Below, in pieces: positions 47,571 to 58,266 of a stretch of 64,000 nt of DNA. The first letter of the stretch is position 1, and every line of letters begins with the position of its first letter. Source of the DNA: Corinectria fuckeliana. Taxonomy: Eukaryota; Ascomycota; Sordariomycetes; Hypocreales; Nectriaceae. The position numbers and the translations under genes are program-made. Location: the NCBI GenBank assembly GCA_019137255.1, contig WPDH01000074.1, forward strand, positions 62,001-126,000, given 5' to 3'. The notes under the pieces are model-generated. The model saw nothing but the letters and a program-made list of their open reading frames with translations, did no database searches and was not told the origin of the DNA.

Positions 47571-48541
47571 ACAGCATCACCATAGAAATTCACCACCTCC
47601 TCCACCTCGCTGCTAACGCTACCAAGTCCCTACAACACAAACCCCCAGACGTCGATAAATTTGGCAGGGCTCCGTTGCGCCGTAATTACCTACTCCCCTT
47701 GACCCGCCGGTCCTGTTTGACGTCCCTACAGTACCTCGCTCGCTTTCGCACCCCGGCCCGGTACCGATCACCTAAATTCTCCAGCCATAATTTTAGTCGC
47801 TCCGTCGCCTGGCTGCCCCCATTCGCTCGGATTTGTCTCTCGGGTCGCTTTGCACAGCCTCGCCGCACGCCGCCCGCCGCCCGCCGCACCGAATGCTCCC
47901 CGCCCGCCATTCACACGCCGCCGACAAGCCCGCCCCCGTTTCTCTCCGCCCTTCCACCCTTCTTCCATGGGGATTCCCACGCCCCGTCTTCGAAGCTCTG
48001 TCCCCAAGTACTCCAACCGTCCTGTGCCCGCATTCTGTGCCCCGTGTCCCGAGTGCTCGCCTGCCGCCTTCCGCTTCCGCCTCCCGCCTCCCGCCTGTCG
48101 CCTTGAACCGTCCAGCGTGTCACCAGCGTCGGCCAACAACTTGCCCGCCCGCTCGCCCAGCCTAGCCAAAGAGCTCTTGCGCCCAACCCAACCCATTCCG
48201 TCCGTCGCCCGCCTCGCTGCTCCTGGACCAAACTAAACACCAACACCAACACCACCACTTCCCCACCACGCCTAGCCTTCAGCCCTTCCCAAGGATTCAC
48301 AACCCTTCAGAGGCCGTATCCAAAAGCGCCCGCATCTTTTTTCCTGACGTCGCATCTCTCTGTTCGAAACAGGGCCCCTCTGTGCGAGCTTCCCACCCCC
48401 ATACACGCGTCCGGCCGCTGCGATAGGACCGTCCCCCCCGCCCATTGCATCACCCGTGAGCGCACAGCCCCCGGCATCGCCACGGTGCCTGAAAGGCTGA
48501 CTTAGGAGTCTGCCTCGTCTGCTTCTAAACTCGGAAACATC

Positions 48542-50792
48542 ATGGATCAACAAGCTCAACGAGGCCGGTCTCATTCGGCCGGCCATCATCAGCCTCATAT
48601 AAGTCAATCTCACTCCCCATCGCCGTCCCCATATCCACCCAACGAGCAATCAGTCGGTCTTGGTATCGGCTTGGATCAAACCGTTCCGCAGTACGCCACC
48701 GCAAGTAGCTCCTTTGATGCCTACAACGGGAGCAACGGCTTTCTCAGTCCCCAACAGTCTCCCTCACTGCCGCCGCCCCAGCAGCAACATCAAAGCCCCT
48801 TCGCCCAGGCTAACCTTTCCGACCCCGCCGTCTTCGATCCCAACAACACCAGTCCCTTTGGCCAGCCGGCGCCGACAACCGGCTCCGATTCCACGCTGTC
48901 TTACAACGCCCAGGCACAGCCCGCCTACCTGTCGCCCAATCTCAACGACGGCGATTTCTCTCTCTTCCCGTCCTCTGGCGCACAGAGCGACCACTTCAAC
49001 GCTCCCCTGTTCGACCAGCCTACCCTCAACCCTAGCGACATCAACAACATGACGTCGCCGCAGACCCATCACTCTCCGACCCCTCCCCACCTCCTCCAAC
49101 CCGACGGTCATCATCCCGGCTCGGCTCACCAGTCGCCCGCCTTCAACCAGCACCAGTTCTCCTCGCCGCCCGGTGGCCACTCGAGACATGCTTCGCTCGG
49201 CCCTGAGGCGGCCTTGCTTCCGAACCACATGGGCGACTGGACTCAGCCCCAGTTCCAGGGCCACCGTCGCAGTCCTTCAGAGTACTCGGACGTCTCCTCG
49301 GTCGCCCCGTCGCCGAACCTAGTCAGTTCCGATACCTTTGATGGAGATGTTGGCGGCCACTCCCCAAATCAGCGCCCGTCGGACGGCAGCATGTATGAGC
49401 CAGTGATGGGCATGGGCAACTTCAGCATTTCAGACAACAGCCCGGGACATCAAGGCCGAAGTCCGTCCCACAGCCCGGCCATCAGCCCTCGCATCATCCC
49501 TCAGCAGATGCCCGATGTGTCGCAGCAGTCTCCCTTTGGTCTCCCAACCCTCAACAACCCATATGGAGCGCCTTCCGCATACCCTGACATTCCAGGCTCC
49601 GTCGAGGCTTTCCCTACCTTACAGTCCACCGGTGGTCCCGATTTGTCCCAGATGGCTCCTCCTGCCATCAATATCGATTTTGCGCCGTCAAACTCCAAGC
49701 CTGGCGCATTCGACGGGCCCAAATCACGCATGGACCAAGACTCCCTGACGCCTCCCGACCGGGGTAAGTTTCCTAGCCTCTGCCACACGGAGCTTCTCTA
49801 ACGATTTACTAGGTCGTCCCAGATCCCGGCCTCGAGCTGTCACGGATCCCTTCCACCCCGGTGGCGGCGGATTGCTGAACCGCTCTAGCAATGCCAACGG
49901 CATGTCCCCGTCGCTCGGTGCCGACCTGGCAGGGCGACCAGATGCCGCCAGGTCGCTGTCACCTCTCGACAGACAGGCAACGGCCTCGCCTTCACGGAGA
50001 CGGCAGTCTACGTCGGCAGTGCCTAACAACGTCATCGCGTTGCGCCTGGCCGACCCTGAGTATCAGAACAGCCAAGACAGCGGTGCGGCCAAGCGTGTTC
50101 AGAAGCATCCCGCTACATTCCAGTGCACCCTGTGCCCCAAACGATTCACTCGCGCCTACAACTTGCGCTCTCATCTGCGAACCCATACCGATGAGCGACC
50201 GTTTGTATGCACCGTGTGCGGCAAGGCCTTTGCCCGACAGCATGACCGCAAACGACACGAGAGCTTACACTCGGGCGAAAAGAAGTTCGTTTGCAAGGGT
50301 GACCTCAAGGTCGGTGGCCAATGGGGCTGTGGAAGGCGCTTCGCTCGTGCTGATGCTCTTGGTCGTCATTTCCGATCCGAGGCTGGTCGTATCTGTATCA
50401 AGCCCTTGTTGGACGAAGAGATGATGGACCGACAACGCGCCTGGCAAGAGCAGAGGCTGCAGCAGAACATGGCCCATAGCATGGCTCCTCCTCCCGGGGC
50501 CATGGGCATGGAACCCACTACGGCATATCCCATGGATGCCAGTGGCAACTACATGTTCCCTGCGGCACTACTGGCGCAGTACCCTGTCTTGGCGCAGATG
50601 AACTGGTCGGGGCCTGAGGTTGGCGGTGGCATGGACGATGACATGAGTGGCCGATCATCGTTCGATGCCAGCGACCTTGACGAGGCCGACGACGGCGGCT
50701 ATGTGAGCGGTCCTGGGACAGGCTACGGTGAAGGAGGGATGAACCAAAACTTTGGCGAGATGGGATATGCCAGTGACTTTGGGGGCCGCTAG
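48542..50792 (+). CDS. crz1: Calcineurin-responsive C2H2 transcription factor Crz1/CrzA
   Basis: Dephosphorylated by calcineurin in response to Ca2+ and then enters the nucleus to activate calcium, cell-wall and ion-stress genes. Two exons: 48542-49763 and 49813-50792 (49-nt intron, GTAAGT...TACTAG), giving 733 residues. The first about 400 residues are low-complexity, rich in Ser, Pro, Gln and His, with serine-rich regions expected to be phosphorylated. A PxIxIT-like calcineurin docking candidate PAINID lies just before the intron (near nt 49,663). The DNA-binding region has two canonical fingers ([20 protein letters not shown]..., [20 protein letters not shown]...) followed by the atypical third CKG...[16 protein letters not shown] seen in CrzA proteins. 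The C-terminus is acidic and Gly/Met-rich. Convergent with the DUF7053 gene. Confidence 0.93.
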
Positions 50793-51391
50793 TTTGGCTC
50801 GATCTAGGTGGCATTTTCCCGTGTGTTTGTTTGTCTTCTCCTCTTGGGCTTCTTTACACAGCCGCCAACGCTGGTGGAAATGGCTAGGTGCATCTTTTGC
50901 TTCATTGTCAGCGGTCTGTTCTTTTTTCTGATTCTCGGCGGGGCTCGGCGCCGATGACGGCGATTTAGGAAAACATCTCTGTGGTTGGACAGGAAGGTGT
51001 GAGTGTGAATGTCTTTAGACATGTTTTGGGTAGGGTTCGGGGATAGACGGCAATGCGTATAGATACCAAAATGAGTCTGTTTGTCTAATGCCACTCCTAA
51101 TCCCACGTCTATGCTATATAATAGTTATGGTTTGATACTCTTCCCAAACGAGCAGAGGCTCATCGCCGGAGGCTCGTCGCATGTGGCCCCGTTTCCAGTA
51201 TTCGTTTCGTAGTGGCGAGTTGCCCTCCATTATATCTTCAAAAGCAAACCCCAATATTACCCATGAAAGCCCAACGCCGTGTAAAGTCTGATTCGCCCTT
51301 CCCATCCTCCTACCTGAAAGTAACAGTGGCAGCTCTGCTGTACAGTGAGGATCCCCCGCCGTATGCTCCCCCCCCGGGGGGGGGGGGTTTC
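50793..51391. other. Convergent 3' regions of crz1 and the DUF7053 gene
   Basis: No gene. It contains the C8G10 tract at 51,370-51,388 at the DUF7053 side. Confidence 0.5.
51370..51388. repeat. C-run/G-run palindromic tract
   Basis: A run of about eight C directly followed by about ten G, a self-complementary GC hairpin three bases beyond the DUF7053 stop codon on its 3' side. Confidence 0.7.
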
Positions 51392-51955
51392 CTAGGCCCC
51401 TGTCCCAAAGTAGCTCTTGGCCACCTCGTCAATAACGCCAATGCATATCGACTGGTGTGCTGTGACGACAGCCTGGATGATGAATGGCATCATAAGGGAG
51501 TTGGCCTCGACGGCGACATCCTCGTGAATCTCGTATTCGTCCCCCATGGCGGTCACTGTACTGCCGGTACTGTCTGACCCGGCGGGAGACGTGGGCCCGA
51601 GGCGGGGCCGGACCGTGTATTCGGCGCGGATGACTACGCCCGCGGGAGCTTCGGCACGGGAGCGCATGCCGTCGGGGATGCGCTGAAAGACGACCTGGTA
51701 GGTGACCTCCTTGGCGAGACCCGGGGCCAGGGTAACAAGCTCAGAAACTTGGAAGAAGCGGACGGAATCATCCCCGGGGCTGAAGAAGGGGTCATTGACG
51801 ATGGTTTCTGGACGCGGAGCGGTTTCGCTATAGCGTGTCATGGTTTTGTGGTTGTCTAGGAAGGGGATGAAGCTTTGTGCGCTGGCGACAACGACCCCCG
51901 GGGGGAGGTTACCGGGGATGGGGATGGCATGGCTTAATAGGCGTTGAGTCCTCAT
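51392..51955 (-). CDS. DUF7053-like small protein of unknown function
   Basis: 187 residues in one exon. The pattern matches the fungal DUF7053 family: N-terminal MRTQRLLSHAIPIPGNLPPG, a Phe-rich middle (RFFQVSELVTLAPGLAKEVT), then DGMRSRAEAPAGVVIRAEYT, an acidic turn (DEYEIHEDVAVEANSLMMPF) and a C-terminal helix (QSICIGVIDEVAKSYF). There is no signal peptide or membrane segment. The alternating hydrophobic strands recall a START/polyketide-cyclase-like fold, but that is only an impression. No function is known to me. The protein is intact and compactly coded. Confidence 0.75.
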   Translation of the reverse strand: MRTQRLLSHAIPIPGNLPPGVVVASAQSFIPFLDNHKTMTRYSETAPRPETIVNDPFFSPGDDSVRFFQVSELVTLAPGLAKEVTYQVVFQRIPDGMRSRAEAPAGVVIRAEYTVRPRLGPTSPAGSDSTGSTVTAMGDEYEIHEDVAVEANSLMMPFIIQAVVTAHQSICIGVIDEVAKSYFGTGA

Positions 51956-54900
51956 GGCCGACGGATTTAGTTACGAATCAAAATGTGGCGTATGTGGTAG
52001 GTACTTGTTGAGTAGTTATGAGGTGATGGTGATGGTGATGGTGATGGCGACGAGAAAAGGCAGTGAGAGGATCTGCCTCCTTAAGAGAATGGTCTCCTTG
52101 TATAAGTGGTGTTGCTGGTTGCAACTTATCGTAGCGGCAGCCGGTGAGAATGATGAGCAGGATGAAGATGAGTGAGATGGGGAGGCTGACAATGTCGACT
52201 ACAATGGTATAGCGTAGTGAAGCCTCTCCTTGTGGACATGGTGATGAAGATGATGAAGATGATGAGTGTCCACAGCTCCCGAATGCCGAGCGACTTCCTT
52301 CCGGAAGGTCTATCTCTTGTTTCCAGCGTTTCCTGCCTGTGAGGCCGTCGCGGCGCGGTCACGGATGCTGAGACGAGGCAAAGCGCCGGGAGTGAGTAGA
52401 CCACACACGACGGGGATCCGAAGATGACGGGAGTTACGCCCCCAGCGTTGAGGATGTTCCGTTTTTGGGGGTGTCCGGGGCGGATGGCTGTTCTCGGCGA
52501 CAGGCTCCTCCGGCGACGGGAACGGGGACGGGAAGGCGAAGATCCGGGATGGCGGCTCTGACTAACGGCGGTTGCTGCGGGATGACAATGAATGAAGGCC
52601 AGGGGAGGGTGGTTGTCCAGGTTTGGTATTGGTATTGGTGATGTATCTACACAGTAGGTGGTACTGGTGAGAACCGGGATGGAGTGAGTGAGTGAGTTGA
52701 GGATGATGGGTGATGGGTGATGCAGACCGGCGGTTGCGGCGACAGCCGATTGGGGGAATTGTGGCGGGCGGATCTGCCGAGCGTGGCTGATGGATGAGCT
52801 GCACCGTGACGGGTAATAGAATAGATAAAAATACAACACTGCCGCTGCCGCTACCACTGCCACTAAAGATGACCCTCTCTACGCAGAAGAGCTCCAAATA
52901 GAAAGGTTCGAGCTTTCCGTCTTCTTCGGAATGGTCCTGGTCCGTAACCGTTAAAGGATGACGGTGGCTGAGGAGGGGCGGTTTAAACTTGGGGAAAAGG
53001 GGGCGGTCCGTCCATCCTGAGGGGACAATAATCTTGGTACGGAGTAGATAATCTCGGTACTTCGCACATGCATACTACTACGATGTATGTACATACCATG
53101 TACATGTGAAAGAGAGCGGATGGAGCAGTTAGCTTAATCTAGCCCGGCCGTTGAACCTCATAAGGAGGAGGCACTCCACAGGGCTCGGCCACCGAAGCGG
53201 GGGAATCTTCTATCAAGGGAAAAGTCGCCCGCAGCCGGTTGCCAGATACGGATTGACAATTTCCTTATCTAACTTATCTGACTTAGATTAGTGACTGACG
53301 GGAGCTAACCTCTAGGTATCTATTGTGTCCAACCCGTCAGTTCGGCCCAGCCCGCTCGCTGTCTGACCTCCGCCTCCGAGTCCAGGCTATGGCTTTGGGT
53401 TCAAACTAAAATAAACCCGCCAGAAGCATCTATACACTACTGTATATCTTCTGGCAAAACAGAAAAATTGCCTGCAAGCCTAGTTCGCTGTTTGTCGAGA
53501 ATTGGCAGAGTCGTTTAGCTTAGGCTCGAGTGCCATCGTCGGGCTGCAGGAGCCCTGCATGACCTTTCAACATCCGGGGGCTTCTATGGAGTACTAAATA
53601 GACTTACGGACTGCCGCAGTCCTGGCAAGCAGAACACCAGTCCGGCCTCTGTCAGGATCACTTACATGCTGCAGTAGCAGAGTGCTTCGTATCATGTGCA
53701 TGCTGCTGGACCAAGTGTCCAGGGGGGCAGGGCGGGAGCTAACAATGCCCCTTCTGATACTAATACCTACTGATACGGAGGGATCATGTTTGGAGAAAGT
53801 CTCCCGTGATTGATTGGTGCCCGATATTGTAAAAGGTGGTTCGAGGAAACAATAGACAGCCGACTGCGGAAGGTCGTCGTCCACCAGTGACTCACACTAC
53901 TTCGTACCTGATGTATCGCAAATGACTGAATGAGGTACTTATTAGATATGTATAACGTACTTACCTACCAGAGTCGGATTGTGCTGCAGGTCTCAACGAA
54001 TGGGCACGTAACCTCCATCAGCCAATGCCGTCTTCTCCCAATTCCAGGGTAGTGGGTATCAACTAGCACACCAGCAAGACCAGCTCTCGATTCTAGCAGC
54101 ATGAGCTCACCAACTCGTTGTCTTATAGTCTAGGAGCCACGTACATATGACCGAGACGGAGATTTAGACAGCGAAACACACATCGCTAAGAGGAGCATCA
54201 GCGGGTCGGAACATGGATGCACGCTTCAGCCTTCATGCGACTGATGGGTAGGGTGTCTTGGGTTTTGGTGGACCAAAACAGAAGACAGAAATGCAAAACA
54301 CATGGCTCCCCTCCATGCATCTACTTGGGCTGTTCGATGACGAAGGTGCACGGCTTCGGGTCTGACCGCCACAAGTAGGTTGGGCGGGACTGGACGAGTG
54401 AGCGGGCTTCTGGATGCTGGATGCTGGTTTGGACTTCTTCCACGCCCCGGGCGGGCAGAAAGATTGCGGCTTTTTGAAGCATTGCACGTTGAAGCGGTGA
54501 GAGGTTGACGATGCCTGTTTGGGCCAAAACCTGTGGGATGCTGCACGAGGCTAAGCAGACCGGAGGGACTGGTGGGGGCCCATGGGAGTCAAGCACGCGC
54601 CAGTTAGTTCCCGACGTCTGCATCTCGCCAGCCCGCAGCCCGCAGGACGCCAGTGGGTTCGCGTTTCGGTCGGTGGGCATTGTGATTGGGGACAAGAAGA
54701 GGAGCAACGACGACGATGCTGGATGCTGTGGCGGTACAGCTCTGTACGAAGTATGTAGCTCTGCGTTGGCAGCCTTGATAGGTACTAGTACATACCTATT
54801 TACCCAGCGACGTATGCAGCAGTACCTGGGTTTCTGGTGCAGGCTTCTCTAAGAAATCCGAGCTTGACGGGGTAGTACCTAGACCACCCGCTGCCCGCTA

Positions 54901-57900
54901 GTCAAGTGTTGGGCCAGGGTTGGTTGTTGGAGTGACGGATACCTAAGCTCCGTCTGGGTGTGAATTGTGAATTGAGCATTGTGACAGCCCGTGACTCGGC
55001 ACGGTCGTCGAGGGAACGGATGGGGCTAGATACTGTAGAGTCCTGTCCGACCATCAACGGCACAGGGTATTATTGTAAGGGTCCAAAGCGTGGGTGATCG
55101 CGGATGCGGGGAAGAGAAAGATTCGGCAGTGTTGGCGCCCTGTGACGACGGGTTTCCCCCGGATGGTCCGGCGGCCAGCTGCTAATTACACTGCAGTCAA
55201 CTTACATAGTATGTAGATGGATAACCGCTCCTTGGCAGAGAGAAATACTTCGTAAATTGGAAGGAAAAATACCACACGACACAGACAAACGCTTGTCTCA
55301 GGTGGTTTTCCATGTCTGATATGTCGGCCCGCTAGTGGCGACGTGATGTCACGGGGATCGAACGACGGGACCAAGGGTCTTCTGGAGGGGGGGCAAGACA
55401 AGGGATAATGGATAGATACCTCGTAGGGATGACGGGAGCGTCATAGAACTTCGTGAGAAGACAGGTATATCCCTTCTAGTCGTTTGTCAAGCGCGATCAG
55501 GTCGAATAAAGTAACACTTTTTAAAGCTGGTGCGCTAGGCGCGGATCTCGCCTTGCAAGTTGGGCAACGAAGGTCCGCTGATGATGGACGACTTCTTTAA
55601 AGGAGGTGGCTGGGGATGGAGTTGGTCGGCCAAGATCAAGTCCCGTATGCGCATTGTCATTTGCCCAGAGAATACCCAGTAGGAATCCAAAGACAGGCCA
55701 GCCATACTTACTACATAGGCCTAGGTAATACTATGTATGTACGAAGTATTACTGTAAGGCAAGCGCCCCGACTGGCCTGGCCCTGGCAGAGCACGATGCC
55801 CAGCGACATCAACCAGGACGGGTCTGGGAGGCCAAGGCGGGTGGACGACTGCTGCGGTGGAGATCGGTGGAGATCATGGGGCGTACGCTCAATGTGGGCG
55901 TTGCACGAGGTTATTCCTGATTCCTCAATCCTGCTGGTGGTGGGTGGTTTGGGTGGTAATGCCATCGAATGGTGTGTGTGTGTGGGCAGAGATGGGCTGG
56001 CTGGTGACGGGTTGGGCCAATGCCGTCAATGTTATGCGTCTCGCAGTCTCACTCCTTACGCGCCTCTCACACACCCTCCCCGTCCGGCCCCGGTCATTCA
56101 CGCCTGCTGCTGCGTCGATGCGCCTCGTGCGTGCGTTGTGCATTGTCGACGACCCGTCGCCTCTGAATGGTTGCTCTGTCTAGAGTGCACCTGCGCATAC
56201 ATATATGCCCCTTCCTCGTGGCATGTACCTTGACGACTCCCCCCTTTTTTTATTTTATCTCTCTCTCTCTTGGTCCCGTCGTCGCTTGGACGCATTCATC
56301 ACCATCTTCAATATCTTCTCGGCGTTGCCACATCTTGGTGTCATTACCTGCTAGCTTAGGCAACAAGGAGTGGCATTTATTTCGAGAATAGAGAAATAGC
56401 GAGTGAGGGGAGAGGAAGAAGCCGAACTATCAAGGGGGAACATTAGAGAAAGCCGTACCTACCTACCTGCTGGACACCTTTTCACGTTCTCAAACTTTGA
56501 TCCCTCTCTGCTCACTTGCTTGTTGTTTTTAAAACACCCAACCTCCCCATCTTTATCGGATCCGGTCAAATAGCGGTAGGCACCTTACCTATCATTGCCT
56601 AACCTCACTCCACCTGGGCATTGTGATCCCATCCACGACATACATACATAGCTTACGCCTTTAATGGGCGGACCGTTTGGCTTACACGCCTTTACACATA
56701 AACCTAACCCAGCCAACTAATTGACGGGAAATACAGACAAGGCCACGACTAGTAATTAGCAGTTCATCTGCTCGTCTCCCCCTGCCTCCAGCCCAGTTTG
56801 CCAGTCATCGTCACTCGCTTTGCTCACTGCTGTTTATGGGGCCGACCCCCGTCGACTCATCCCCGCCAGTCGCTCCGTTGCATTAATACGCCTGGTGTGA
56901 CGGCTGACATTCGTCTGGCCGACGATCCAAACAAGCACACCGGCGTCATTGGCTCCGGGCCACTACGAATACCCGCCCTTCTTGGTCTTTGGGGTTTTTT
57001 TTTTCTCTCGACTCGTGCTCCCCGAGGTCTGGGCCATTCTCACCTTCGACCATCCTCGCCCTCTTTTGCTTTGGGAGAAAATCCCTGACCATCATCAATT
57101 ACTTGCCTCGGCGCGGCTCAGCCCGACACGATATCGCCTGAACTGAGGCCCCTAGCTCGCTCGGCTGCCAGAGAACGAGACTATAGTGTGTCTACAGCTC
57201 GACTGACTGACTAGGCTATCTACCCAGCACATTCCCGACTCACGGCTAAGGGTAGTTAAAACCGGGACGGCGTCGTTGATAAGTCTGTGTGACCCAGGGT
57301 CTTCATAGTTACCCTGGGAGCCATCTATCGACGACCCTTCCTCCTACCCGACCTCTTTTTATTTTTATTTTTTTACTCCCCTTTCACGGATCTCTCTTCC
57401 CCGCGTTGGCCAATCTCCAGCCAAAAAAAAAAAAAAAAACACAAAAAACCACACACAGCCGAGTCCGCGACATCGACGCTTTCCCTGCGCGACATTACAT
57501 CACGACCCGTTACGATTCCCCCAGACTCACACTACGTCCCGTCTAACCTTATCTCTCACCTTTTCGCCCACTTACACGACCCTCCCGCGAACCTCGTCGA
57601 CATTTCGGCCTCACCCCCAATCACCATTATACTCGTCTGGGTTCCCTGTCCAGCATCCCGCTTCGATTCCCGTCCGGCCCCCGCCATCCACAGCGTCCAT
57701 GATTGTAACGTCGCTTCGCCTTTGCACGAGCTCCATCTTCCACAATGGCCGCGGCCGACGTTTTGGCGTTCACAGAAAGGAGGATAGGAAGCGAATATGG
57801 CTGGTCAACGATCCGGCATTCGCCGACTGGGTGGGATGAGCGCTCTCTGCGCTTGCAGTTGGGCACGATCGCCCATGCGTGGATCGCGAAGAGCTCTCGC

Positions 57901-57906
57901 AGGCAG
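51956..57906. other. Gene-poor spacer upstream of the giant repeat gene
   Basis: About 6 kb without a supportable gene. A GATGGT tandem lies at 52,023-52,050. A long minus-strand open frame at 52,126-52,863 is low-complexity and not believable. TAC/GTA palindromic tracts occur at 53,035-53,110, 53,890-53,970, 54,740-54,805, 55,200-55,218 and 55,705-55,755. From about 56,400 the sequence turns CT-rich and includes an A run of about 17 bases at 57,422-57,439, suggesting promoter and leader of the next gene. Confidence 0.5.
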
Positions 57907-58140
57907 GTATGTTGTGATATTTTGGCTTCGTCCAACTCGGGCCGCGCCCGTTGCAAGTCCACTTGACTTCCTCGGGCCATACCCAAAGTTTAACTGCTTC
58001 ATCGGTGGCGCGCAACGGTCCACTTCCTCCCTCTATCGGCCGGCCCAAGTAGGAGGGGAAAGGCTGCGACGCCACTTGCAGTCACCCGCCACGACGGAAC
58101 GGCAACTTCCTGAAAGTTTATCTAACATTCCATCTCATAG
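57907..58140 (+). other. Probable 5'-UTR intron of the giant repeat gene
   Basis: A consensus donor GTATGT at 57,907 and an acceptor TCATAG ending 58,140 with a TCTAAC branch sequence about 19 bases before it bracket 234 nt. The next ATG in a long frame is at 58,267. This is inferred from splice signals alone. Confidence 0.5.
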
Positions 58141-58266
58141 AATCTCCCGACCTCCTCTTCACATCGACATGCGGCCACGCGGGCTCTGATAATTCCCGAA
58201 TTCACCCCGAAATGGTCGCGCTGCATCCCCTGCTCGTGCGAATCGCCCGCTTCCTCCAACACCGTC

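Larger units (their letters stand above)
44373..48541. other. Gene-poor spacer between aox1 and crz1
   Basis: No supportable coding sequence. It holds TAC/GTA palindromic tracts at about 45,120-45,170, 46,065-46,110 and 46,755-46,795, a poly-C assembly gap (45,668-45,721), an ACTAAACC-type tandem near 47,535-47,570, and from about 47,660 a very C-rich leader-like region running into the crz1 start. That last part probably includes a long crz1 5' UTR. Confidence 0.5.

Noticed and set aside
47675..48300. Overlapping C-rich frames on both strands upstream of crz1
   Set aside because: Compositional artefact of a CT/CG-rich leader. No frame resembles a protein and all overlap one another.
52126..52863. 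245-codon minus-strand frame
   Set aside because: Low-complexity His/Pro/Ser/Arg composition with no recognisable segment; overlapped by another frame of equal quality and situated in tandem-repeat-rich spacer.
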